From Rhodothermus bifroesti (lineage in GTDB: Bacteria; Bacteroidota; Rhodothermia; Rhodothermales; Rhodothermaceae): a stretch of DNA of 64,000 bases. Positions within the stretch are counted from its first letter, which is position 1. The number at the start of each line of letters is the position of its first letter. The translations under genes and the position numbers were made by a program. Location: NCBI RefSeq assembly GCF_017908595.1, contig NZ_JAGKTL010000003.1, forward strand, positions 186,001 through 250,000. The letters run 5' to 3'. Of this stretch, positions 45,223-54,685 are shown in pieces. Below the pieces are notes generated by a model. It saw only the letters and a list, made by a program, of their open reading frames with translations, did no database searches and had not been told where the DNA came from.

Positions 45223-48200
45223 ATGATGTTCAAGCACTGCTGTGGTTTGGTGGCATGGTCTATTGCTTGGGTTTGGGCAGCGCATGCACAGCACTTGGAA
45301 CCGGTAACACCACCCCAGTGGCGTAGCCAAATCAGTGCTGAGCGCATGGGGCTGCACGATGCCAATCGCATCCGGACCATGTTTTACAACTTTGGCATGG
45401 TGGGCAACTTTGAGGTTAATCCCGATCTAAGCGTTTTCCACTCGGTTGAGGTGCCCAAAGGCATTGGACTGAATTATTCGGATGGCATTACCCCGTTTGT
45501 GCTTACGCGGGTAGCAAGGGCTTCGAATCCAAACGACTCGATTTATGTGATGCTCACGGGCTATCGGGAGCGACAGGCGGTCGACCCCTTTCACCCCGGG
45601 CGCCAACTCCGCTTTGAGCCTCGGCCAGGCTTTTTTGAACCAGATCCTATGATTAACCGAGGTCGCTCGATAGCAGTCTCGAACGATCCCCGTACCTGGC
45701 CAGGTGCTGTTGATGCTGCGGGCAATCCCCGCCAGGGTGTTTCGCCAGAGCAGTGCTGGTATGACAAAATCAATGATCCGGACGACCCCGGCTGGTGCGG
45801 CTCTTGGAATGGCTACTTTGGCAAACGCCCTAATGCCGATCAGGAGTCGTTTTTTGTGATGGACGATAATTTCTACGCCACCTTTGATTTTTACCCAGAT
45901 GCTCGGGACCAAACGCGGCGCGGTCTTGGCCTGCGGGTTGAAGTGCGTGGCTTTCAGTGGTCTAATCCCCAAGCCCAGAATGTCATCTTCTGGCACTACG
46001 ATATCATCAATGAAAGCACGACGGACTACCCGAACATGATCTTCGGGCTTTACATGGACTCGGGCGTAGGGGGCTCGCAGCTCTCATGCGACGGGGTCTA
46101 CGAAAGCGACGACGACAACGCGTTCTATAATACCGAGCTGGGATTGAACCTGGTCTATACGTGGGATAAAGGTGGCCATGGCGTCAGCCTGCGCTCCACC
46201 TGTGAACCTACAGGCTACGTGGGATATGCCTATCTGGAAACTCCTGGAAATCCCTTTGACGGTTTCGACAACGACGAAGATGGCATCACCGATGAACGCC
46301 GCGACAGCGGTCCAGGTCAGCGTATCGAAGGCCAAGAGGCCATTCGGGCTTATGTCATGCAGCATTACGACCTGGCACGGTTTGAGCGGGCTTATGGTCC
46401 ACTAGAAAACCGACCTGCGTATCTGGCAGGCGTTTGGTGGACGGGCGACGAAGACCTTGACTGGGTTTGTGAAGCACACGACACCGGTGCTGATGGCATT
46501 TTTGCAGATCCAGAGGAAGGCATCGAGCCAGATACGGGCGAGGGGGACTGCATCCCTACCGAGGGGGAGCCCAACTTTGACCGCACCGACATTACCGAAA
46601 GTGACCAGATCGGCCTGACTGGCTTTAAGATGAACCGCATTCGTCCCGGTACCGGCTCACCGGCTACGGAGACCGACAACATCGTCTTTTTCATGGATCA
46701 AAACGAATGGCCTAAGCGGCTCTATCAGCAGTTTACGCATCCTGACCCGGCTGTTCGTTTCGATCCTCCCCTAGTGCTGAACTACAACATCGGCTTTCTT
46801 TTTGCTTCTGGACCTTTTGCGCTTAAGGCCGGTCAGCGAGAACGGTTCAGCTTGGCGCTAGCTTACGGAGAAGACCTAATCGACCTGGAAAGCACCGTGC
46901 GTGTTGTCCAGTCGATCTACAATGCCAACTATCAGTTTGCTACTCCGCCTCCAGCGCCAACCGTTCAGGCTTATGCTGGCGATGGTTTCGTAACGCTCAT
47001 GTGGGACAATCGGGCCGAAACAGCTGTCGACCCGGTCACAGGTGAGCGCGACTTTGAAGGCTACCGGATCTACCGGGCCACCGATCCTAACTTTCTCGAT
47101 GCGCAGCTTATTCGGGATGCTCGGGGTGGGGGACCCGTGGGTAACGGACGGCCGATTGCCCAATTTGACTTGATTAATGGTATTCGGGGTTTTTCGGAGC
47201 TGGCGGTGCAGGGCGTGCAGTACTGGTTGGGCGAAGACAACGGCATTCGGCACGTTTGGACGGATTCAACAGTCATCAATGGTCAGCTCTACTACTACGC
47301 CGTAACCGCCTACGACCGGGGTGTGGGACCGCCGTTTAACTTTTATCCTTCCGAGAATGCCATTTCGGTCTCGCGCACGGTTCGCGGCGGTACGATCCTG
47401 CCACGTAATGTGGTGGCTGTAAGGCCTAATCCCCCGGTACCCGGATATATTCCAGGTGCGGTAGTCGAAGGGAGCTTGCGTCAGCTATCTGGCCGTGGCG
47501 TGGGTACAGTGCAGCTGCGCGTAGTGCACCCCGACCGCGTTCCCGAGGGGCATGTGTTTCGCTTGACGTTTGACGCCCCCACCGACAGCATTCGCGCCCA
47601 GTCTTATCGGTTGGTAGATGTTACCACAGGTGAAGTGCTGTTCGAGCATGGACGAGACCTTGAGGGGGCGGGCACGGGACCAGTTGGAGCTGGTCTGCTC
47701 CCAGTCATTCAGACAGCCCTCTGGCCTGAGGTCGATACACTGGCCAGCGGATTTACGGCTGAGAGCCAAACCCGTGTGCGCCTGCGGCCTTTGTATCAAA
47801 GGACGCGCTCCCCAAATCTGCGCCGACCTGGCTACCCAGAGGACCTGCTCATTGTGTTTGCCAACGAGCCGCTCGACACGTCACGCGCGGCCATTGGCAT
47901 GCCGGCTACGCCAGCGCACTTCAAGGTGATCACGGCCGACGGCAGGTGGCAGTTTGATTTTCGCTTTCGGGATGTAAACCGAGACCGCACGCTCAGCGCC
48001 GACGGAGAGTTTATCGAAGTGCTGCTGCCGGAGCGCGAAGGCGGCCCCTTGATCCCTACCTGGCGCATCTTCTACGATGCTGCGCGTACGCCTGCTGACG
48101 CTATGCCGCCCGGTCAAGGTGACGTGTATCGACTCCGCATGCGGCTGCCGCTAACGGCAGAAGACGTCTTCGAGTTTACCACCCAAGGGGCCTACGTGGA

Positions 48201-48540
48201 TGCTGCGCAGGCGCGCGATCAGCTTCGCGAGCAGGAGCCGTATGTTGTTCCCAATCCCTATGTAGCCGCTGCGGCTTTTGAACCTGAACGCTTTGCTGTA
48301 AGCGGACGCGGTGAGCGCCGTCTGGAATTTCGCAACATTCCGGCAGGTGCCACAATCCGGATTTACACTGTGCGTGGCGAGCTCGTGCAGACCCTCCATC
48401 ACGACGGCTCCAGCATCGGTATGGTGCCCTGGGATCTACGTACCAAAGACAATTTGGAAATCGCGCCGGGGCTTTACCTCTTCCACGTTGAAGCACCAGG
48501 TGTGGGCGAATACATTGGTAAGTTTGCTGTCATCAAATAG
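45223..48540 (+). CDS. Very large secreted T9SS protein with FN3 domain, 1105 aa
   Basis: Starting at the ATG at 45223 gives signal peptide MMFKHCCGLVAWSIAWVWAA. No enzyme motif is visible. Residues about 50-330 are beta-rich and aromatic. An acidic DxDxDG calcium-type loop occurs in FDGFDNDEDGITDERRDSG (near residue 350). An FN3-like domain follows near 590-720 (DFEGYRIYRATDPNFLDAQL). Near residues 865-965 comes a module shared with the glucanase at 49595 (GYPEDLLIVFANEPLDTSRA), and at the end a T9SS-type tail (RIYTVRGELVQTLHHDGSSI, GLYLFHVEAPGVGEYIGKFA). It sits where SusD would be, 10 bp after the receptor, and may be the surface glycan-binding partner. Function is not known. Confidence 0.75.
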   Translation: MMFKHCCGLVAWSIAWVWAAHAQHLEPVTPPQWRSQISAERMGLHDANRIRTMFYNFGMVGNFEVNPDLSVFHSVEVPKGIGLNYSDGITPFVLTRVARASNPNDSIYVMLTGYRERQAVDPFHPGRQLRFEPRPGFFEPDPMINRGRSIAVSNDPRTWPGAVDAAGNPRQGVSPEQCWYDKINDPDDPGWCGSWNGYFGKRPNADQESFFVMDDNFYATFDFYPDARDQTRRGLGLRVEVRGFQWSNPQAQNVIFWHYDIINESTTDYPNMIFGLYMDSGVGGSQLSCDGVYESDDDNAFYNTELGLNLVYTWDKGGHGVSLRSTCEPTGYVGYAYLETPGNPFDGFDNDEDGITDERRDSGPGQRIEGQEAIRAYVMQHYDLARFERAYGPLENRPAYLAGVWWTGDEDLDWVCEAHDTGADGIFADPEEGIEPDTGEGDCIPTEGEPNFDRTDITESDQIGLTGFKMNRIRPGTGSPATETDNIVFFMDQNEWPKRLYQQFTHPDPAVRFDPPLVLNYNIGFLFASGPFALKAGQRERFSLALAYGEDLIDLESTVRVVQSIYNANYQFATPPPAPTVQAYAGDGFVTLMWDNRAETAVDPVTGERDFEGYRIYRATDPNFLDAQLIRDARGGGPVGNGRPIAQFDLINGIRGFSELAVQGVQYWLGEDNGIRHVWTDSTVINGQLYYYAVTAYDRGVGPPFNFYPSENAISVSRTVRGGTILPRNVVAVRPNPPVPGYIPGAVVEGSLRQLSGRGVGTVQLRVVHPDRVPEGHVFRLTFDAPTDSIRAQSYRLVDVTTGEVLFEHGRDLEGAGTGPVGAGLLPVIQTALWPEVDTLASGFTAESQTRVRLRPLYQRTRSPNLRRPGYPEDLLIVFANEPLDTSRAAIGMPATPAHFKVITADGRWQFDFRFRDVNRDRTLSADGEFIEVLLPEREGGPLIPTWRIFYDAARTPADAMPPGQGDVYRLRMRLPLTAEDVFEFTTQGAYVDAAQARDQLREQEPYVVPNPYVAAAAFEPERFAVSGRGERRLEFRNIPAGATIRIYTVRGELVQTLHHDGSSIGMVPWDLRTKDNLEIAPGLYLFHVEAPGVGEYIGKFAVIK

Positions 48541-48560
48541 CAAAACCGACCTTCAAGCTT

Positions 48561-49568
48561 ATGAAGCGTGGCTATTGGATTGCTCTGGCAGGAGGGCTGA
48601 TGCTGAGCAGCTTGAGTGCCTTGGCGCAGACGAAAGTGGCTACCACGATCGGGCAAGTGCTTTTAATTGAGCCCAGTGCACGCGCGGCAGCTATGGGAAA
48701 CGCAGGTGTCACCGTAACGGTCGATGCCTTTGGTTTGTACTTTAATCCAGGACTCCCAGCTACGTTGGAACGCTCGGCCGTTGCCATAACCTATAGCCGC
48801 TGGTTGGCCGATTTGAACTACACGTATACAACAGCTTTGGTGCAGTTAGGGTCTAGTGCGCTTTCGCTGGCACTTACTACGCTAAACTCGGGCGAAATGG
48901 AGGTGCGCACGGTTGAGCAGCCGCTGGGTACGGGTGAGCGCTTCACGGTCGAGCAGCTGGTGTTGGGGTTGGGCTTCAGCCGCCGCTTGACGGACCGCTT
49001 TAGCGCAGGCGTGCAGGTTAAGTGGCTACACGAGACGATCTGGCATAGTAGCCTCTCAGCGTTGGCCTTGGATGTAGGCGTGTTTTACGAGCTGCCCTTT
49101 CGGGCTTATTTGGGCGCCAGCTTATCGAACTTCGGCACGCGGGGGCGTTATGATGGAAGGGATTTGCGTGTGCGCTACGATCAGGACCCCAATCGCCATG
49201 GAGACAATAGCAACCTGCCGGCCGCTTTGCACACCGAAAGCTACCAGCTCCCTATCCTGTTTCGGGTCGGGATGGGGTTGCCGCTCGAGCTTGGATCGGG
49301 GCAGCAGCTGCTGCTTGTTGCCGATGCATTTGAACCCAGTTTCAACACCGAAAGCATAAGCCTAGGTGCTGAATGGCAGTTGATGAACGTGTTGGCCTTG
49401 CGGGCGGGTTATCAAAATCTCTTTGAGCAGGATTCGGAGCTGGGATTAACCTTGGGTATGGGTCTGTCGTACGAAGTAGCGAAGCTGCGCTTTCAGTTTG
49501 ATTATGCCTGGGCTAGCCATGCCCATTTGAGCGCAATTCACCGGTTGAGTGCCAGCATTGCCTTTTGA
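48561..49568 (+). CDS. PorV/PorQ-family outer-membrane protein
   Basis: The 335-residue protein has signal peptide MKRGYWIALAGGLMLSSLSA and then the motif LIEPSARAAAMGNAGVTVTV with NPGLPATLERSAVAITYSRW, which mark the PorV/PorQ (LptO) family of FadL-like barrels. PorV delivers cargo from the T9SS translocon to the cell surface and to the sortase PorU. Its place among several T9SS cargoes suggests it handles these exported proteins. An alternative is a barrel that serves transport of the glucan itself. It ends shortly before the glucanase gene. Confidence 0.82.
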   Translation: MKRGYWIALAGGLMLSSLSALAQTKVATTIGQVLLIEPSARAAAMGNAGVTVTVDAFGLYFNPGLPATLERSAVAITYSRWLADLNYTYTTALVQLGSSALSLALTTLNSGEMEVRTVEQPLGTGERFTVEQLVLGLGFSRRLTDRFSAGVQVKWLHETIWHSSLSALALDVGVFYELPFRAYLGASLSNFGTRGRYDGRDLRVRYDQDPNRHGDNSNLPAALHTESYQLPILFRVGMGLPLELGSGQQLLLVADAFEPSFNTESISLGAEWQLMNVLALRAGYQNLFEQDSELGLTLGMGLSYEVAKLRFQFDYAWASHAHLSAIHRLSASIAF

Positions 49569-49594
49569 GCCTCATTAAATCACAAAGCGCGTCT

Positions 49595-52390
49595 ATGTGG
49601 CAATGGCTCGGCTTGCTGCTCGTATGGGGAGGACTGCTGCCCACTGCTTGGGCCCAACAGGCCACATGGACGCTGTGGGAAGGGACCGCAGGGGCAGCCT
49701 ATGAAGCTGCTTCAACGGGCAGTTTTTGGGGGGGCGACACCTTGGTCCTCAGCGGTCCTGGCAACCGATATTTGCCGCTGCGCACGCTTGCCGATGGACA
49801 AGCAGTAGCTCGGCTGGTCTTCCAGCATGTTGAAGGAGGATTTTGGCAGCTGGTCATGTATCAGCCTGAGCGCTTAAGCGACTTGCAAACGCCCGACACG
49901 CTTCGCTTGTGGCTCAACGCGCCAGCTGCACTGCCGGGCGTTTGGTTGCCTGAAATTGCCCTAATCGATCAAGAAGGCCATGCAACGGCTACAGTGGCGC
50001 TCAGGGCAGCTGCAGGGATAGGATGGAACGCGGTCCGTAGCGGCTGGCAGGCCGGTAGCCAGACAGACCTGGCGTTGTCGGTGCGCTACGTGTCGGCGCT
50101 TCCGGCTGAGTTGCCACGCTTAGGCTATCCTGAAGACCTTTGGATCACGTTTGCCGATGCTCCCCTCGATACCTCGCAGGCAGCTGTTGGCTTACCAGCC
50201 CATCCTGCCCGTTTTATGGTGCAAACCTTTTCCGGAACGCAGCTGCCGTTTCGATACCAGGAGCTCAATGGCGATCAGACGCTCAGCGCAGTGGGTGAAT
50301 ATTTCGAGGTGCTTACCCCAGAGCCAGAAACAGGTCGGCTGCGCCCTACGTGGCGTGTAGAAGTTATCCGCACCCCGTCCCGTCCCCCCAGCCTAGGTGA
50401 TCGCTACCTGCTGGCTGTAGATAACGACGGGATCGATAGCGATCCCAACAGCTGGCAAATTTTCCGGATTGCTTGGAGTGATTTTGGCCCCCTGGGTCGT
50501 TTTGATCCTGCTCGCGTAGCCGGCTTCCGCCTGCAAGCTGGTGCAAAGCCCACGTATGGGTTACGTGAGCTGTGGATCGGGCGGGTTGAAGCTGTTAGCC
50601 ATGATCTTGAAGGGACGCCACTGCCACCGCCCCAAGGCGTGCGTGCGGTGGCCGGCGATTCCAGTGTCGTACTTTATTGGGAGCCGGTAGCTGGTGCTGT
50701 GCGCTACCGTGTCTACCGCCAAGATGAGGAGGCGTTGCCTTTTCACTTGCTGGCCGAAGTCGTCCCACCCGAAGATTATGCCGACCTAGCGGTTCGTAAC
50801 GGCCAGACCTATACCTACGTGCTGCGCAGCGTGGATGCTCAGGGGCGCGTGAGCTCCGACAGCGCTCCAGTTCAGGCTACCCCTCAAGCCGGTCTGGAAG
50901 ATGCGTTTTTGGAGCTCGTGCAGCGCCGAGCATTTACCTACTTTTGGCAGGAGGCCAACCCGACCAATGGCCTTATCCGAGACCGAAGCCGTCCTGAAAG
51001 TCCAGCCAGCATTGCGGCCGTGGGTTTTGGGCTTTCGGCGTTGACCGTGGGCATTGATCGGGGTTGGATTTCTCGGGACCAGGGGCGCGGGCGGGTCCTG
51101 CGTACACTGGAGTTTTTCTGGAAGGCACCTCAGCATGCGGCTTCGAATGCAACGGGCTACCAGGGCTTTTTCTATCATTTTCTGGACATGCAAAGCGGGC
51201 AAAGGGCCTGGCAGTCTGAACTCTCTACGATCGACACAGCCCTACTCCTGGCTGGAGTGCTTCACGTGCGGCAGTACTTCGATGGTCAGGAGCCAGAAGA
51301 AGTCCGCATTCGTGCCTTGGCCGACTCGCTGTACCATCGCGTCCGTTGGCGCTGGTTTGCTCCCCGCATGCCGCTACTGGCACTGGGATGGACGCCGGAG
51401 AGCGGCTTTCTGCCTTATGACTGGACCGGATACAACGAGGCCATGATCCTTTATCTGCTGGCCCTTGGCGCTCCCGCAGATTCCTTACCGTCGGCAGCTT
51501 GGCAAGCTTGGACGCAAACCTACCGATGGGCTACGCACTACGGCTACAGTTTTGTGGAATTTCCACCCCTTTTTGGACACCAATACAGTCATGTATGGAT
51601 TGACTTTCGGGGCATTCAGGATGCCTACATGCGCCAAAAGGGCATCGATTACTTCGAGAACAGCCGTCGGGCTACGCTAGCCCAGCAGGCTTATCACCTG
51701 GCTAATCCTAACCGTTATCCGAACTACGGCGCTGACGAGTGGGGATTGACGGCTTCGGATGTGCCCGGAGGTTATCTAGCTCGAGGGGCACCACCGCCCC
51801 AGAACGACGAAGGTACCTTGGCCCCCACAGCCCCTGCCGGTTCAATTGTATTCACACCAGAAGCCTCCCTCTGGGCTTTGCGCACCATGTACCGCCGTTA
51901 CCGCAACCGCTTATGGGGGCCCTATGGTTTTCGGGATGCCTATAACGTGCAGCAAAACTGGTTTGCAACCGACTACCTAGGGATCGATCAGGGTCCAATA
52001 GTGCTCATGATCGAGAACTTGCGCACAGGTGCCATCTGGCGGCGCATGATGACGCACGAAGCCATTGTGCAAGGATTAGCACGGGCAGGTTTTCGTCCTG
52101 TATCTACATCCGCTGCTCCACTTGGCACCTGCGACCCCCAATCGCTCCGGTGTTTCCCTAATCCGTTTACACGGCGTCTCGAAGTGCAGTATGTTCTAGA
52201 AGGGGTAGCACGGGTTACCGTGTACGATGTGCTGGGACGTGTGGTGGCGGTTTATGCACCGCATTGGCAACCATCTGGTTTGCAGCACATGGTGCTAGAG
52301 GCTACGAGCTGGCCGGCAGGTCCCCTACTGCTTGAGCTGCGTGGGGACTCGATGCGAGCAAACTGTCTACTTATTCATCTCAAACCATAA
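49595..52390 (+). CDS. T9SS-exported PF10091 glucanase, likely endo-beta-1,2-glucanase (GH144-like)
   Basis: The ATG at 49595 gives 931 residues with signal MWQWLGLLLVWGGLLPTAWA. Residues about 165-275 repeat the module of the large upstream protein (LGYPEDLWITFADAPLDTSQ). An FN3 domain follows at about 335-425 (VRAVAGDSSVVLYWEPVAGA), then the PF10091 'glucoamylase-like' catalytic (alpha/alpha)6 domain at about 430-835 (RRAFTYFWQEANPTNGLIRD, SAALWTV-type helices, WTPESGFLPYDWTGYNEAMI, HVWIDFRGIQDAYMRQKGID). A T9SS tail ends it (RVTVYDVLGRVVAVYAPHWQ). GH144 endo-beta-1,2-glucanases belong to PF10091. The linkage is inferred from this and from the GH94 partner; the sequence alone does not prove it. 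Confidence 0.85.
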   Translation: MWQWLGLLLVWGGLLPTAWAQQATWTLWEGTAGAAYEAASTGSFWGGDTLVLSGPGNRYLPLRTLADGQAVARLVFQHVEGGFWQLVMYQPERLSDLQTPDTLRLWLNAPAALPGVWLPEIALIDQEGHATATVALRAAAGIGWNAVRSGWQAGSQTDLALSVRYVSALPAELPRLGYPEDLWITFADAPLDTSQAAVGLPAHPARFMVQTFSGTQLPFRYQELNGDQTLSAVGEYFEVLTPEPETGRLRPTWRVEVIRTPSRPPSLGDRYLLAVDNDGIDSDPNSWQIFRIAWSDFGPLGRFDPARVAGFRLQAGAKPTYGLRELWIGRVEAVSHDLEGTPLPPPQGVRAVAGDSSVVLYWEPVAGAVRYRVYRQDEEALPFHLLAEVVPPEDYADLAVRNGQTYTYVLRSVDAQGRVSSDSAPVQATPQAGLEDAFLELVQRRAFTYFWQEANPTNGLIRDRSRPESPASIAAVGFGLSALTVGIDRGWISRDQGRGRVLRTLEFFWKAPQHAASNATGYQGFFYHFLDMQSGQRAWQSELSTIDTALLLAGVLHVRQYFDGQEPEEVRIRALADSLYHRVRWRWFAPRMPLLALGWTPESGFLPYDWTGYNEAMILYLLALGAPADSLPSAAWQAWTQTYRWATHYGYSFVEFPPLFGHQYSHVWIDFRGIQDAYMRQKGIDYFENSRRATLAQQAYHLANPNRYPNYGADEWGLTASDVPGGYLARGAPPPQNDEGTLAPTAPAGSIVFTPEASLWALRTMYRRYRNRLWGPYGFRDAYNVQQNWFATDYLGIDQGPIVLMIENLRTGAIWRRMMTHEAIVQGLARAGFRPVSTSAAPLGTCDPQSLRCFPNPFTRRLEVQYVLEGVARVTVYDVLGRVVAVYAPHWQPSGLQHMVLEATSWPAGPLLLELRGDSMRANCLLIHLKP
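51614..51686 (+). repeat. 73-bp exact repeat, copy 1 (in the T9SS glucanase)
   Basis: Bases 51614-51686 are identical to 55495-55567 in the second glucanase gene. The segment encodes IQDAYMRQKGIDYFENSRRA followed by TLAQ. The flanking sequence 22 bp upstream has only a few third-position differences. Paralogues elsewhere differ clearly at the DNA level. Confidence 0.9.
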
Positions 52391-52402
52391 ATCTAATGAC
52401 CT

Positions 52403-54685
52403 ATGTTGCGCCTGTACCTGGTGCTCCTGCTTACGCTGATTGGCTTTACGACGGCTCGGGCCCAGTCGCTAGAAAAAGCCCGGGAAGATTCTCTGATCGA
52501 AGCGCTGCTGGCCCGCATGACGCTTGAAGAAAAACTTGGGCAGCTCACCCTCTACAATGGAGGGTTGGCGCAAACAGGACCGGTTGTGATGACTGCTGAT
52601 CCAGATGCTGTGCGTCGTGGGAGGGTTGGGGCTGTTATGAATCTTTTTGGTGCGGAAGCAACCTGTGCGCTGCAGCGGCAAGCTGTTGAGGAAAGCCGGC
52701 TAGGCATTCCCCTCCTGTTTGCGTTGGATGTAATTCATGGCTTTCGAACGATTTTTCCTGTACCCCTGGCCGAAGCAGCCACGTTCGATCCCCAGCTGGC
52801 TGAGCAAACTGCTCGTGTAGCCGCGCTTGAAGCTTCGGCGGCCGGGCTGCACTGGACGTTTGCCCCTATGGTCGACATTGCGCGGGATGCACGTTGGGGG
52901 CGCATTGTAGAAGGCAGTGGAGAGGATCCCTACTTAGGATCGCTCATGGCAGCTGCCCGCGTACGCGGCTTTCAGGGGAAGGATCTGCGCGAGCCCTCCA
53001 CCATTATGGCGTGTGCAAAGCACTTTGTAGCTTATGGTGGTGCCGAGGGCGGTCGAGACTACAATACGGTAGACCTCTCTGAGCGTACGCTTCGGGAGGT
53101 TTACCTGCCCCCGTTTGAAGCTGCTGTTCGGGCAGGGGCCCTTTCTGTGATGTCGGCCTTTAACGAGATTGGCGGCATCCCCGCTTCGGCCGATCGGCGG
53201 CTGTTGACCGATGTACTTCGGGGGGAGTGGGGTTTTGAAGGTCTGGTGGTGAGCGACTACACGGCTATCTGGGAATTGCTTTTTCATGGCATTGCGGCCG
53301 ACAGTGCCGAAGCAGGTCGTAAAGCGCTTGTCGCTGGGGTCGACATGGACATGGTTAGCGGCATTTACGTGCACAAGCTGGCCGAGGAGGTGCGGTCGGG
53401 TCGGCTACCAGAGGCAGTCGTGGATGAAGCGGTGCGACGCGTGCTTCGGGTGAAATACCGGCTGGGACTTTTTGAAGACCCCTACCGCTATTGCCGTGAT
53501 CCGGAGCGTGAGCGGCGGTTGTTGTTGGCCGCGGAGCATCGGCGTTTAGCCCGTGAAGTGGCTACAAAAGCCATCGTGCTGCTTAAGAATGAGGGCAACC
53601 TGCTGCCTTTGGCCGATACGCTACGTACGCTGGCCGTTATTGGCGCGCTGGCGACCGATTCAGCGAGTGTGCTGGGACCTTGGGCAGCAACGGGTCGGCC
53701 AGGCGAGGCCGTAACGATCCTTGAAGGCCTTCGGGCAGCTTTGCCCCAGACACGGGTACTCTATGCCCCGGGCTATCCTGAGGCGCCGCCAGGCGGTTTT
53801 CAGGAAATTGTTGCCACTGCTTTAAGCCCCGACACCAGTCGGTTTGCGGAAGCCGTGGCGGTAGCAGCGCAGGCCGATGTGGTCCTCTTAGTGCTCGGTG
53901 AGCACCGAGAGCTCAGCGGCGAGGCTGCCAGTCGGGCTTCGGTAGCGTTGCCTGGGGCTCAGGAAGCGCTGGCCCGACGCATCTTGGCGACAGGGAAGCC
54001 CGTGGTAGTGGTGCTCATGAACGGCCGGCCCTTGGCTATTCCTTATCTTGCCGAAGCTGCACCAGCCATTTTGGAAACCTGGTTTCTGGGCTCTGAGATG
54101 GGGAACGCTGTGGCAGATGTACTTTTGGGTCGGGCTAGCCCAGGTGGCCGCTTACCGGTATCGTTCCCACGGGCAACCGGTCAGGAACCCCTTTATTACA
54201 ACCATAAACCAACGGGTCGACCGCCGCGTGCAGAAGAAAAGTACACCTCAAAGTACCTCGACGTGCACTGGAGCCCGCTGTATCCTTTCGGATACGGCCT
54301 GACCTATACCACGTTCGCCTATCGAAATTTGCGCCTGAGCTCTAGCCGCTTAGGTTTGCAGGATACGTTGCGCCTTACCGTGGAAGTGACCAACACGGGA
54401 ACGCGGGCAGGAGAAGAGGTAGTGCAGCTCTACGTGCGCGACGAAGCCGCCTCGGTCACCCGTCCGGTGCGTGAGCTCAAAGGCTTTCAGCGCGTGGCAC
54501 TTGCACCGGGAGAAACAAAGACCGTGACTTTCGAGCTGCCCGTCGAAGCCCTGCGTTTTTGGGGCTTGGAAAATCGATGGGTGGTGGAACCTGGATGGTT
54601 TACGCTGCAAGTGGGACCTTCGTCGGCAGAAGGCCTCGAAGCCCGATTTGAGGTCTTGGCCCAAAGTACAATTCGATCAAGGTGA
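52403..54685 (+). CDS. Glycoside hydrolase family 3 beta-glucosidase
   Basis: The 760-residue periplasmic enzyme has signal peptide MLRLYLVLLLTLIGFTTARA. Its GH3 N-terminal barrel includes FALDVIHGFRTIFPVPLAEA, RDARWGRIVEGSGEDPYLGS and the nucleophile region EGLVVSDYTAIWEL (Asp285). The second domain (residues about 395-600) provides the acid/base glutamate in GEHRELSGEAASRASVALPG, and a C-terminal FN3-like domain ends at about 750 (EEVVQLYVRDEAASVTRPVR). It would release glucose from sophoro-oligosaccharides. It resembles BglX in layout. The next gene overlaps its stop by one base (TGATG). Confidence 0.94.
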   Translation: MLRLYLVLLLTLIGFTTARAQSLEKAREDSLIEALLARMTLEEKLGQLTLYNGGLAQTGPVVMTADPDAVRRGRVGAVMNLFGAEATCALQRQAVEESRLGIPLLFALDVIHGFRTIFPVPLAEAATFDPQLAEQTARVAALEASAAGLHWTFAPMVDIARDARWGRIVEGSGEDPYLGSLMAAARVRGFQGKDLREPSTIMACAKHFVAYGGAEGGRDYNTVDLSERTLREVYLPPFEAAVRAGALSVMSAFNEIGGIPASADRRLLTDVLRGEWGFEGLVVSDYTAIWELLFHGIAADSAEAGRKALVAGVDMDMVSGIYVHKLAEEVRSGRLPEAVVDEAVRRVLRVKYRLGLFEDPYRYCRDPERERRLLLAAEHRRLAREVATKAIVLLKNEGNLLPLADTLRTLAVIGALATDSASVLGPWAATGRPGEAVTILEGLRAALPQTRVLYAPGYPEAPPGGFQEIVATALSPDTSRFAEAVAVAAQADVVLLVLGEHRELSGEAASRASVALPGAQEALARRILATGKPVVVVLMNGRPLAIPYLAEAAPAILETWFLGSEMGNAVADVLLGRASPGGRLPVSFPRATGQEPLYYNHKPTGRPPRAEEKYTSKYLDVHWSPLYPFGYGLTYTTFAYRNLRLSSSRLGLQDTLRLTVEVTNTGTRAGEEVVQLYVRDEAASVTRPVRELKGFQRVALAPGETKTVTFELPVEALRFWGLENRWVVEPGWFTLQVGPSSAEGLEARFEVLAQSTIRSR

